A stretch of 55,232 nucleotides of DNA. It comes from a virus. The translations under genes were made by a program, and so were the position numbers. A model generated the notes under the pieces. It made no database searches. It saw only the letters and a list, made by a program, of their open reading frames with translations, and had not been told where the DNA came from. The stretch lies in the IMG/VR virus record IMGVR_UViG_3300011440_000024, positions 1 through 55,232 of that record. The stretch is one strand, 5' to 3'. Below, in pieces: positions 17,338 through 24,045 of the stretch. The first letter of the stretch is position 1, and each line of letters starts with the position of its first letter.

Positions 17338-18561
17338 ATGGCTTACCAATCAGGAGAATGGGTAATTGAGTTTCGTGAGAATACCGCCGCAGCGAGATTA
17401 ACCGCATGGGTGAAACCTCCGAGACTTAAATGGACCATCCGTAATTCCGAGAAGGGCGAGATGACTTGTGAGTTGCCCATCGGAATGGAAGAGTACGATG
17501 GTTCTCCTATGAGTAGAGACGGTATTGTCCCTTGGCATACCGATTGGTATTTGTATCGAGGCAACACTTTACGTGATGCAGGTATCGTTACATCTATCAA
17601 TCTAGCTGACGATAGAGATAGTGTTCTTGTTGCAGGAATGAACTGGCTTGGCTATCTAGAACATCGGACATATCCGTTCGATCCTGAACAGTATGTCAAT
17701 GACCATGATTGGGCAAGCTGGCCTAAAATTTGGGGCGAAGGTGCTTCCACAGGTGTTGATCTTAGAATCATTGTGGAGGATATCCTAGAAGCAATGATTG
17801 AGGCAACTATCAGTCAGGGAGCTTTCACGATTTCTGCCGCTTTCTTTACTCCCCCATTCATCCTTGCGAATCGTAACACTGGTCTTATGGGTAGATACAA
17901 AATTTTGCCTGGTGACGAGACAACTATTTTCGATCATATCAAGAAGCTATCTGAAAACTCTGACGGATTTGAATTTGACGTTCTGCCACAAAATCTTGAG
18001 TTTAGGATGTACGTTCCTAACCGAGATCAAGGTACACCAGTCTATCGTTTCACTAAGAACGAAAGACTCATTGCTCTGGATTGGACTAACGAAGGACCAC
18101 TGGCAACAGTGACAACTATTCTTGGTACAGGAAGTAGCATAAAGCGCGGAGTAATTCGTACAGACTTTGAGAGTGTGGTTCGTTATAGATGGACGGATCG
18201 TGTTGCTAACGTAGGGCAAGTTGCATCACAAGCTGCGTTGGAGAAAGCAGCACAAGGCGAACAATTTGAAGATCGCTTCCCTCGTAAGAAAGCTGGCTTT
18301 AAGATTCACGATCCTGAACTACTAACTCCGAATTTCTGGACTGGTGGTAGACCACGATCATTACTTGGCAATCGCGTTCGTGTTAATCACGACTTTTTCT
18401 TCCATAGAGTTAATGCTGATTACCGTATTCAAGTAATCAACGTTGAAGTAGACGAGCATGGAAATGAATCAGTTGACTTTGAACCCGAAATGATTAACAC
18501 ACCTGAAACAAATCCCGCTTTTGGTGGTGGCGGTGGCGGTGGAGGATTTGAGTCATCGTGA
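17338..18561 (+). CDS. Tail hub protein (Siphovirus ReqiPepy6 Gp37-like)
   Basis: 407 residues. The run W-V-K-P-P-R-L-K-W-T-I-R-N-S-E-K-G-E followed by MTCELPIGMEEYDG, LYRGNTLRDAGIVTSIN and VAGMNWLGYLEHRTYPFD fits the ReqiPepy6 Gp37-like family of actinophage tail proteins: a domain where each strand is followed by a G-x-x-x-G-I-V type element, as in Tal/gp27 hubs. These proteins close the tail tube and carry the receptor-binding apparatus. The C-terminus is a glycine string (about nine Gly) followed by FESS, probably a flexible linker. SD AGGAGA precedes the ATG. Confidence 0.78.
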   Translation: MAYQSGEWVIEFRENTAAARLTAWVKPPRLKWTIRNSEKGEMTCELPIGMEEYDGSPMSRDGIVPWHTDWYLYRGNTLRDAGIVTSINLADDRDSVLVAGMNWLGYLEHRTYPFDPEQYVNDHDWASWPKIWGEGASTGVDLRIIVEDILEAMIEATISQGAFTISAAFFTPPFILANRNTGLMGRYKILPGDETTIFDHIKKLSENSDGFEFDVLPQNLEFRMYVPNRDQGTPVYRFTKNERLIALDWTNEGPLATVTTILGTGSSIKRGVIRTDFESVVRYRWTDRVANVGQVASQAALEKAAQGEQFEDRFPRKKAGFKIHDPELLTPNFWTGGRPRSLLGNRVRVNHDFFFHRVNADYRIQVINVEVDEHGNESVDFEPEMINTPETNPAFGGGGGGGGFESS

Positions 18562-19196
18562 GCACTAGCAAACCTAAGAATATTCCACGCAAACGAAAAT
18601 TCGCTCCTGATCCTCCAACTCCTGAAACATATCTTTTGGAGCGTGTGGAATATCTTGAAAACGAAGTTCGATTGCTACGTCAAAATCTTCAGGTTCCTAC
18701 TGTTCATACATTTGATCGGTCGCAGTACATTGATGCAACGCAAGGTGAAATGTTTTGGGATCATAAGAACCAGCGTAGCTATGTATTCCATCACGATTAT
18801 TACAGACCTACGCAACCTCCTACTTATCATATCAAAGTTTTCCATGATGAGAAAGCTGTTACCGCTGGTGACGGGAAATTCAAATTTAAAATATCGAGAG
18901 ATATGGGTGGGTGGACACCGCCTGTCGGAGAACCATATCCTTCGTTCTATCTCTATGATGCAGAAGCCTATGTTACTACGGCTGGTTCTTGCACTATATC
19001 TCTTACCAATGATACTAAAGGCGTAGATATGTTGTCTAGTCCTTTGGTTATTACTTCTTTGAATGATACCGGAACAAGAGTTATTCATCCAACTAACAGT
19101 CTAGTTGATTGGGAAGATCATGTTTGGATCAATGTAGATTCTGCTGGCGGCATGGGTCTTGGTGTCATTCTAGTATTCAATCCGGTGCTTACCTGA
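18558..19196 (+). CDS. Minor tail/tip protein with N-terminal coiled coil, 212 aa
   Basis: GTG start overlapping the previous TGA (GTGA). After a basic proline-rich start, a heptad-like stretch (LLERVEYLENEVRLLRQNLQ, residues ~27-46) suggests a trimeric coiled coil. The C-terminal ~120 residues are beta-rich (KFKFKISRDMGGWTPP; SCTISLTNDTKGVDM; HVWINVDSAGGMGLGVILVF) and resemble fibre knob domains. Position after the hub fits a fibre or receptor-binding accessory protein. Confidence 0.65.
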   Translation: MSTSKPKNIPRKRKFAPDPPTPETYLLERVEYLENEVRLLRQNLQVPTVHTFDRSQYIDATQGEMFWDHKNQRSYVFHHDYYRPTQPPTYHIKVFHDEKAVTAGDGKFKFKISRDMGGWTPPVGEPYPSFYLYDAEAYVTTAGSCTISLTNDTKGVDMLSSPLVITSLNDTGTRVIHPTNSLVDWEDHVWINVDSAGGMGLGVILVFNPVLT

Positions 19197-19217
19197 AATT
19201 TGAAATAGTGAATTATA

Positions 19218-19862
19218 ATGGCTGATATTAGAGTTAGTCCTGCTGTAATTGACGATTTTGAAAGAGCCGACGAAAATCCAATTGCTTTGCCTTGGACAAA
19301 AAATTGGAGTGCCGGTGGTACGATAGCTTGCGAACTCTCTAGTGGCATTCTTCATAGTCCAGCTATCAACCCTGCAACATCAGGACAGAGTTTCTATTCC
19401 GCAGAATCTTATACTCAAGATGGTGGTTCAATTGTAGAAGCATGGGGTTTAGCATCTGGACAAATTCCACAAGCGGAAAGTACCCGTTTTGGCTTATGTG
19501 ATGATGCTGCCGGTATGAATGGTTACATCTGCCGTTGTGAGAATCCCGTTGGTGACAATCCTTGGACTATCCGCAAATATGTAAATGGTACAGCTAGTGA
19601 GATAGCACAAAATTCTAACTTTACTTTGCCCGAAGCAGGTGATTACTGTTTAATGCAGCTTACGGATACAGCAGTAAATTGCTATTACGCGCAGAACGGG
19701 GATACAGAGAATTGGACTCTAGTTGTATCAGCGGCAGACACAACATTTCGATCTAATCTCTTTCTACATTTTGGTGGTAATGGATCAAACCCAGGATGGG
19801 AAGCTGTAGGTGGGGGCAAAGAATTAGAACTGTCACAAATCTATCGTAGACCTGGTGAATAG
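19218..19862 (+). CDS. Lectin-like (ConA jelly-roll) tail protein, 214 aa
   Basis: Starts MADIRVSPAVIDDFERADENP; an opening V-[IL]-D-D-F-x-R-A motif is typical of ConA-like lectin/glucanase domains in actinophage tail proteins. Later strands (AESTRFGLCDDAAGMNGYIC, TENWTLVVSAADTTFRSN, LFLHFGGNGSNPGWEAVGGG) agree. It probably binds surface glycans during adsorption (inference). Last virion gene before the membrane/lysis group. Confidence 0.72.
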   Translation: MADIRVSPAVIDDFERADENPIALPWTKNWSAGGTIACELSSGILHSPAINPATSGQSFYSAESYTQDGGSIVEAWGLASGQIPQAESTRFGLCDDAAGMNGYICRCENPVGDNPWTIRKYVNGTASEIAQNSNFTLPEAGDYCLMQLTDTAVNCYYAQNGDTENWTLVVSAADTTFRSNLFLHFGGNGSNPGWEAVGGGKELELSQIYRRPGE

Positions 19863-19865
19863 TGT

Positions 19866-20084
19866 ATGCAGAATAGTACCGATCCCCTCCTACAATGGCT
19901 ATCTAATGCAGGAGCACTCGGTATTCTTGCCGCCGCCTGTGTTGCATTTCTTAAGGGATGGATTGTTCCACGAGCAACATATGAGCGCGCACTTGCCGAG
20001 AAGGATCGTGCGTTGGAACTTGTTTACAAACAAGCTGATGTTGCACAGAAAGCTCTGGAAGCCGCAGAGAAATTCAAGCCATGA
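19866..20084 (+). CDS. Holin-like single-TM protein, 72 aa
   Basis: One hydrophobic segment (ALGILAAACVAFLKGWIV, residues ~16-33) followed by a charged amphipathic helix (YERALAEKDRALELVYKQAD). This resembles short phage holin-like or spanin-like membrane proteins often found before lysins in actinophages. The next gene starts inside its stop codon (ATGA). A holin with one TM is possible, but another holin candidate lies at 22593. Confidence 0.62.
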   Translation: MQNSTDPLLQWLSNAGALGILAAACVAFLKGWIVPRATYERALAEKDRALELVYKQADVAQKALEAAEKFKP

Positions 20085-20254
20085 GAAATTGGGTGAAACG
20101 ATTACTTGGACGTGAGGGCAAAGAGAACTCAGTACGTATACAGGGGGAACTAGATGCTATGGAAGAAAAAGTTAAACGATACGAAATGCGCGTCGAACAT
20201 CTAAGACGTGAGAGAGCATTGTACGATCAGAGACGTAAGAGGATAGTCGAGTGA
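20081..20254 (+). CDS. Small basic coiled-coil protein, 57 aa
   Basis: ATG 20081 overlaps the preceding TGA and the gene ends inside the GTG of the next, so three genes form an overlapping chain. The product is almost all helical and strongly charged (RNWVKRLLGREGKENS ... EEKVKRYEMRVEHLRRERALYDQ). No membrane segment. It may pair with the cytoplasmic helix of the 72-residue membrane protein just upstream, but this is inference. Confidence 0.65.
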   Translation: MRNWVKRLLGREGKENSVRIQGELDAMEEKVKRYEMRVEHLRRERALYDQRRKRIVE

Positions 20255-20670
20255 TTGCCTTCCATAACTCTCTAATCGAAATCCCCGAATGGGGTACGAT
20301 TACTCTCATTGAAGTCCTGTGGTTGGCTTCGGGATTAATGGCACTCGCCTTCGCCTCTCTACGCATACGCCCATTGTGGATAGATTATGAACTTACCAAA
20401 CGTCTTGGTGATGCAGACTTGTATATTATCGCGCGAGGTTATTTACGCCGCGAAGCCCTCCGTATAGTGACAGCATTGGCTATTACATTCATCGGTGCCT
20501 ACTCCGTACTAACTAATCCTGCATTTTCTGGCCCTGCGAGAGTCAGCGTAGGAGGCTTACTTGTAACTGCAAGTCTGTTCGTCGTTTCCCTCATAGTCTC
20601 GATGAATAGTATTCTCGATTGGCATGACCGAGTTCGCACTATGGAGATAATTCGGAGGGGTATCAAATGA
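20251..20670 (+). CDS. Membrane protein with three TM segments, 139 aa
   Basis: GTG start overlapping the previous TGA (GTGA). Hydrophobic segments at about residues 17-37 (TITLIEVLWLASGLMALAF), 73-90 and 100-118 (VGGLLVTASLFVVSLIVSM), with positively charged loops. No family recognised. It lies inside the cluster of membrane genes before the endopeptidase, so a role in envelope remodelling or lysis timing is possible. Confidence 0.68.
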   Translation: MIAFHNSLIEIPEWGTITLIEVLWLASGLMALAFASLRIRPLWIDYELTKRLGDADLYIIARGYLRREALRIVTALAITFIGAYSVLTNPAFSGPARVSVGGLLVTASLFVVSLIVSMNSILDWHDRVRTMEIIRRGIK

Positions 20671-20864
20671 TGGACTTTATAGCTATAATCATTTTGATTG
20701 CAGTATTGATAGTAGTTTGGCGACAGATAGCAGAACAACTTAATAGTATCCATGTTCTTGTCAATTCTAATCTAGCCAAGGTGAGTGCTGATCTAGAAAT
20801 TGCTCTTGATCGTATTCGCATACTAGAAAAGATTTTGACGAATAAGAATACGGAAAATGAATAA
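20667..20864 (+). CDS. Small membrane-anchored coiled-coil protein, 65 aa
   Basis: Very hydrophobic N-terminal anchor (MMDFIAIIILIAVLIVVW) followed by a heptad-like helix (LNSIHVLVNSNLAKVSADLE...). Overlaps neighbours by four and eight bases. The topology N-terminal anchor plus helix resembles small phage o-spanin/i-spanin-like or holin accessory proteins, but no lipobox is present. Confidence 0.65.
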   Translation: MMDFIAIIILIAVLIVVWRQIAEQLNSIHVLVNSNLAKVSADLEIALDRIRILEKILTNKNTENE

Positions 20865-21450
20865 AGTTCTTATATGGGCAATTACAGTATGCTTCTTTGT
20901 GGTTGCAACCGCGCAGGGTATTAGTGCATATCGTCAGTGGCAGACAGAGCAAGATGTTGAAGTTGTTAACACGATTATTCGTACAGGAGTTTGCGCTGGA
21001 CGTGATCGTGAGGATTGTATCATTGCGCTAGAAAAGAGATTGAAGGGACAAAAAGGTAAACCAGGAGAAGTAGGTATTAGAGGTCCAAAAGGGCCGCAAG
21101 GTGTTCAGGGCGTTCAGGGCGTTCAGGGTGCTAAAGGTGCTAAAGGTAATACTGGCGCAAGAGGTAGAACGGGAGCAACTGGAGCAACAGGCAAACAAGG
21201 AATTGCAGGAGATACATTCACAAGGGAGGAACTATTAGAAGCGATCAGATTGTTCTGCCAAACTAATTCAGCAGTATGTCGAGGTGAGCAAGGGCCACCA
21301 GGTCCAAAAGGTGACAAGGGTGATTCCGGTGATAGTTCTCCACCTGGACCACCTGGGCCACCCGGAGAACCTGGGCCACCTTTACCACAACCACCACCAG
21401 CACCAAAGCCACCACCATGTAAGCCAAAGCCTAATAAACCATGTCCATAA
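20857..21450 (+). CDS. Membrane-anchored collagen-like protein, 197 aa
   Basis: An N-terminal hydrophobic segment (VLIWAITVCFFVVATAQG) is followed by a short helical region with two cysteines, then two Gly-X-Y collagen blocks (residues ~64-118 and ~146-175) separated by an EELLEAIRLFCQTNSAVC segment, and a proline-rich tail (PPLPQPPPAPKPPP). Gly-X-Y blocks form triple helices, usually in fibres; here the anchor and the location among lysis/membrane genes argue for an envelope protein rather than a virion fibre. Short DNA repeats (GTTCAGGGC three times) mark recent expansion of the first block. Confidence 0.72.
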   Translation: MNKVLIWAITVCFFVVATAQGISAYRQWQTEQDVEVVNTIIRTGVCAGRDREDCIIALEKRLKGQKGKPGEVGIRGPKGPQGVQGVQGVQGAKGAKGNTGARGRTGATGATGKQGIAGDTFTREELLEAIRLFCQTNSAVCRGEQGPPGPKGDKGDSGDSSPPGPPGPPGEPGPPLPQPPPAPKPPPCKPKPNKPCP

Positions 21451-21465
21451 TGACAGGAGATATAG

Positions 21466-21963
21466 ATGAGTGCATTTGATAATGTAGCAGCACGATTGAA
21501 AGAGCATCTACCATTTAAGAAAGATACAACCACGCCTATTACTGCATGGGCAGATCAAGCTAAAGCTCTCAATAAAATGGCTGCCGATGTTGATCGTCTA
21601 ATGGTGCGTGTTGGAAAACTTGAAGGTACTACACCAACACCTGAACCTACTCCAGAACCGGAACCTACACCCGTTGTTAAATATGCACCGCGAGCATATA
21701 ACTCCACACCTAGTGCAGATGCCAGATTCTGTATGCTAACCAAGTATGGTGTGGTAAAAGAAGGCAGCGGATACGTCGATAGCAAAGGTGTTCATTACGA
21801 CGAAGCTGGTCGTGATTTAGGTGGCAGGAGTAAAAATCAAGTGCCAGAGCTTAAAGGTGCCAACTCAATGGATGGTAGAGAACCATGTGATGAGTACGTT
21901 GGCCCTACAGGTAGAACTATCGGAGGAAGTGCAGGCTATCCGGCAGCTAGCTTTGAACAATGA
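21466..21963 (+). CDS. Hypothetical protein with Pro-Glu linker, 165 aa
   Basis: AGGAGA SD. An N-terminal helical part (ITAWADQAKALNKMAADVDRL) is followed by a T-P-E-P repeat linker (residues ~55-68) and a C-terminal domain with two cysteines (DARFCMLTKYGVV, GREPCDEYVG). The helical part resembles that of the next gene (MPKLNKLAADLKPDPKP), as if both share a targeting module before a linker and an effector domain. Overlaps the next gene by four bases. Function unknown; lysis-related by context. Confidence 0.6.
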   Translation: MSAFDNVAARLKEHLPFKKDTTTPITAWADQAKALNKMAADVDRLMVRVGKLEGTTPTPEPTPEPEPTPVVKYAPRAYNSTPSADARFCMLTKYGVVKEGSGYVDSKGVHYDEAGRDLGGRSKNQVPELKGANSMDGREPCDEYVGPTGRTIGGSAGYPAASFEQ

Positions 21964-22580
21964 ACGATCAACAACGTCTAACGCTATTGAATGCAGCAAT
22001 CAAAGAGCTTAAGCTCACGAAGGAGGGCTTTCCTAAAAAGCTAGTACCGGGTACGCATTGGGCTAATGCAATGCCTAAGCTCAATAAACTAGCTGCGGAT
22101 TTGAAGCCTGATCCTAAACCTGTTATACCTATTTTTGGGCCAGTATACAACGGTGGGGATTCATTACTTCATTACCAACTTACGCATGAAACTTCTAATA
22201 TTGATTACTACCCTGCATTTGATACAGCATTCTCTGAAGGGATGGCAATCCTTGCACCTGAACCTCTATTAGTTAGTCGCAGTTCTAGTTCCAAGCCAGG
22301 TCTAGCATTCTATGCTATTGGATCATGGAAACTAAAATACTGGTTCGGGCATCTTGATCGTACCCATGCCGCAGGTAAACGATTTAAGAAGGGAGAGCTT
22401 ATTGGAAGAGTATGTCATAACAATGTTGGCGGTGGACCTCATTGCCATATTGGAATAAATGTCGAAGAGTTGATGGGACGTAATCATCAGTTGAAATATG
22501 GTAAAAATGGTAATGGACCTAACTACACTTTCGGTTCGCCTAACATCGGTAAGCAAATAATCGAATTCTTGCAAACTTAG
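21960..22580 (+). CDS. Endolysin candidate: M23-like peptidase, 206 aa
   Basis: The C-terminal ~130 residues follow the LytM/M23 zinc-peptidase pattern: YPAFDTAFSEGMAILAPEP, then KYWFGHLDRTH, KGELIGRVCHN and GGGPHCHIGIN. The Asp ligand, the HL motif and the terminal H-x-H are present. The usual first metal ligand (H in H-x-G-x-D) appears to be Tyr in YPAFD, so activity is uncertain. A helical N-terminal part and Pro linker precede the domain. M23 enzymes cut peptidoglycan cross-bridges. It lies just upstream of the holin and after membrane genes. No signal peptide, so release would depend on the holin. Confidence 0.72.
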   Translation: MNDQQRLTLLNAAIKELKLTKEGFPKKLVPGTHWANAMPKLNKLAADLKPDPKPVIPIFGPVYNGGDSLLHYQLTHETSNIDYYPAFDTAFSEGMAILAPEPLLVSRSSSSKPGLAFYAIGSWKLKYWFGHLDRTHAAGKRFKKGELIGRVCHNNVGGGPHCHIGINVEELMGRNHQLKYGKNGNGPNYTFGSPNIGKQIIEFLQT

Positions 22581-22592
22581 GAGGAACGGCTA

Positions 22593-22853
22593 GTGAATCC
22601 CATTGTTAACAAGTGGCTCGATCTACTCGATAGAGTAGGATGGACAGCAGTTCAAGCTGCCGCAGCCGCAGGTATTGTTGTTCTATCAGGTACAGGAGTA
22701 GTTGAATGGAAAGGCGCACTTCTATTTGTTGCTACTGCAACGGCAATCGCAGTTCTTAAAGTTGTAGTAGGTCAGAATACAGGCACAGATGATACTGGAT
22801 CACTAATCGGTCAGCCTGTTATCGAACCCTCGCCTGTGGATGCGAACAAATGA
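22593..22853 (+). CDS. Holin (r1t-like), 86 aa
   Basis: GTG start 22593 with AGGAGG eight bases upstream. Residues begin NPIVNKWLDLLDRVGWTAVQAAAAAGIVVL: a W-x-x-x-L-D-R-x-G-W-T-A-x-Q opening and two hydrophobic segments (~18-36 and ~44-63) are typical of r1t-type phage holins in actinophages. The hydrophilic C-terminus (TGTDDTGSLIGQPVIEPS) is cytoplasmic in that family. Directly follows the endolysin. Confidence 0.78.
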   Translation: MNPIVNKWLDLLDRVGWTAVQAAAAAGIVVLSGTGVVEWKGALLFVATATAIAVLKVVVGQNTGTDDTGSLIGQPVIEPSPVDANK

Positions 22854-22948
22854 GCGGGGAACTTTATCATTTCTTAGTTGTAGTCAGTGTAATTGCAATT
22901 GCAGTAATGCTTTTCATTGCAATGATTTCGGACGACATTACATTTTAA
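22850..22948 (+). CDS. Tiny single-TM protein, 32 aa
   Basis: ATG at 22850 overlaps the holin stop (ATGA). The peptide has one transmembrane stretch (FLVVVSVIAIAVMLFIAMI) with short polar ends. It is the last gene of the rightward operon, 41 bases before the terminator hairpin. It could modulate the holin (antiholin-like), which is inferred from position only. Confidence 0.6.
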   Translation: MSGELYHFLVVVSVIAIAVMLFIAMISDDITF

Positions 22949-22989
22949 TAGTTTAAGCAACAACAAGGTTGCGCTCACCCGCGCAGCAT

Positions 22990-23040
22990 GGAGCCGGTAG
23001 CTAGTTTTTCTCCTGGGCTACTACCGGCTCCTATTTTATT
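22990..23040 (+). terminator. Rho-independent terminator of the rightward late operon
   Basis: Perfect 11-bp stem GGAGCCGGTAG (22990-23000) / CTACCGGCTCC (23021-23031) with a 20-base loop, followed by TATTTTATT. It separates the convergent rightward and leftward operons. The opposite strand lacks a T-run after the stem, so it is not an obvious leftward terminator, although the last leftward gene ends exactly at the stem edge (23031). Confidence 0.88.
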
Positions 23041-23201
23041 TCCTTAAGGCTTAGAAAGTACATAGGGTCTTTCCATTCAGTACTTCCAATAGGACGCATC
23101 CAAGCCCTGTAAACTCTTTCCTCTTCCTCGTTCATTTTGATAAACAATTTAGCATATTCAAAATCACCATCACGTTCATATTCGATTCTTGTCTCAATCA
23201 T
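23031..23201 (-). CDS. Hypothetical protein, 56 aa
   Basis: Leftward ORF starting MIETRIEYERDGDFEYAKLF with AGAGGA upstream of ATG 23201, ending at the edge of the terminator hairpin. The sequence is soluble and acidic with a C-terminal WKDPMYFLSLKEIK. No family recognised. It is the last gene of the leftward operon. Coding is supported by the SD and regular codon use rather than by homology. Confidence 0.6.
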   Translation of the reverse strand: MIETRIEYERDGDFEYAKLFIKMNEEEERVYRAWMRPIGSTEWKDPMYFLSLKEIK

Positions 23202-23215
23202 TTAATTCATCCTCT

Positions 23216-23419
23216 CTAAACAATCAAGCCTTCTCGGTATAGAATAGCAACTGCATGAGTTTTATTGTTGGCTTCTAGCTTCCTGAGAACCTTCTTAACG
23301 TGAGTCTGAACTGTCTCATAGCTGACATTTAAATATTGTCCTGCTTCTTCGTAAGTTCGACCATGTGCTATCCATTGCATAACTTCAATCTCACGTTCAG
23401 TAATCTTGTCACTTATCAA
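23216..23419 (-). CDS. LuxR/GerE-type HTH regulator, 67 aa
   Basis: Contains only the GerE helix-turn-helix: ITEREIEVMQWIAHGRTYEEA, then YLNVSYETVQTHVKKVLRKL. The L-T-x-R-E-x-E-V opening and the recognition helix VSxxTVxxHV are diagnostic. A TTG at 23419 with GAGG upstream is the only sensible start; it overlaps the resolvase stop by 11 bases. No receiver or ligand domain exists, so it would be a constitutive DNA-binding protein. A second stand-alone GerE protein is encoded at 54726-55049. Likely a late-gene or host-gene regulator. Confidence 0.82.
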   Translation of the reverse strand: MISDKITEREIEVMQWIAHGRTYEEAGQYLNVSYETVQTHVKKVLRKLEANNKTHAVAILYREGLIV

Positions 23420-23882
23420 GTTTAACCTCGTAGTTAGTAAATGGTGTAATCTTATGGATACCAAAGCCGTATTTGAATTGCCACCACTGTAGCATATGGC
23501 GCATTGCATCACGACCATGTTGTAAGCCTGGTACATAAACGCCAAATCTCTTGAGTTGATCGTCAGTCCAGTAACCCATTGCTTCTGACGGCATCTGAGC
23601 AAAGTATTTAATTCCCTCAGTCTGACAGAACAACTCAATTACTCCAATCAGACGAGTCGGTGTTAAGTCCAACCCTGGCCTAGCACGATTACGATAGTGA
23701 AACTTCTCGTATATCAGGTAAAAGTTCTTCTGCCAATGCTCATGCATAAACTTGAACAGTTCGCTCTCATTGAACTTTTGTTGTCCTGGCGTCAATACTA
23801 ATTTGTCACCATCGTACACTCCATGACAATAACCAGTTGTTCCACCAGGATCGAGAGATAGTATATGTTGCGTCTGTGCCAT
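23409..23882 (-). CDS. RuvC-like Holliday-junction resolvase, 157 aa
   Basis: RNase-H fold with ILSLDPGGTTGYC at the N-terminus (first catalytic Asp), FYLIYEKFHYR (Glu), and HGRDAMRHMLQWW near the C-terminus (final Asp), the arrangement of actinophage RuvC-like nucleases. It would cleave branched DNA before packaging or during recombination-dependent replication. Placed beside the DNA polymerase in the replication arm. ATG at 23882; the stop overlaps the GerE gene. Confidence 0.85.
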   Translation of the reverse strand: MAQTQHILSLDPGGTTGYCHGVYDGDKLVLTPGQQKFNESELFKFMHEHWQKNFYLIYEKFHYRNRARPGLDLTPTRLIGVIELFCQTEGIKYFAQMPSEAMGYWTDDQLKRFGVYVPGLQHGRDAMRHMLQWWQFKYGFGIHKITPFTNYEVKLDK

Positions 23883-24045
23883 ATCTATTGAATCTCTCCT
23901 AATCGGTTCCCCTGAGCCGGTGGGCTACCAGTCGCGGAACCCCCCGATTGTCTTCTAAATGAGTTCCTGAGCCGGAATCCTGAGCGATCGGATCGGGCGG
24001 CTACTTCTGCCTGTTCTGAGAAGTTGCGAATTTACATACTAGTCA
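23883..24045 (-). other. Structured, relatively GC-rich intergenic segment
   Basis: No ORF of interest. AATCGGTTCC pairs with GGAACC(cccc)GATT as an imperfect 10-bp helix enclosing an AGCC/GGCT hairpin, and the 9-mer CCTGAGCCGG occurs twice with nearby GATCGGATCGG. It lies between the polymerase and resolvase genes and stands out against its AT-richer neighbours. Could be a leader, a processing site or part of an origin; no evidence decides. Confidence 0.4.

Noticed and set aside
20857-21533. Antisense Gly/Pro-rich ORF (21123-21533, minus)
   Set aside because: It is the mirror of the collagen repeats; Gly-X-Y codons read backwards also give Pro/Gly-rich sequence.
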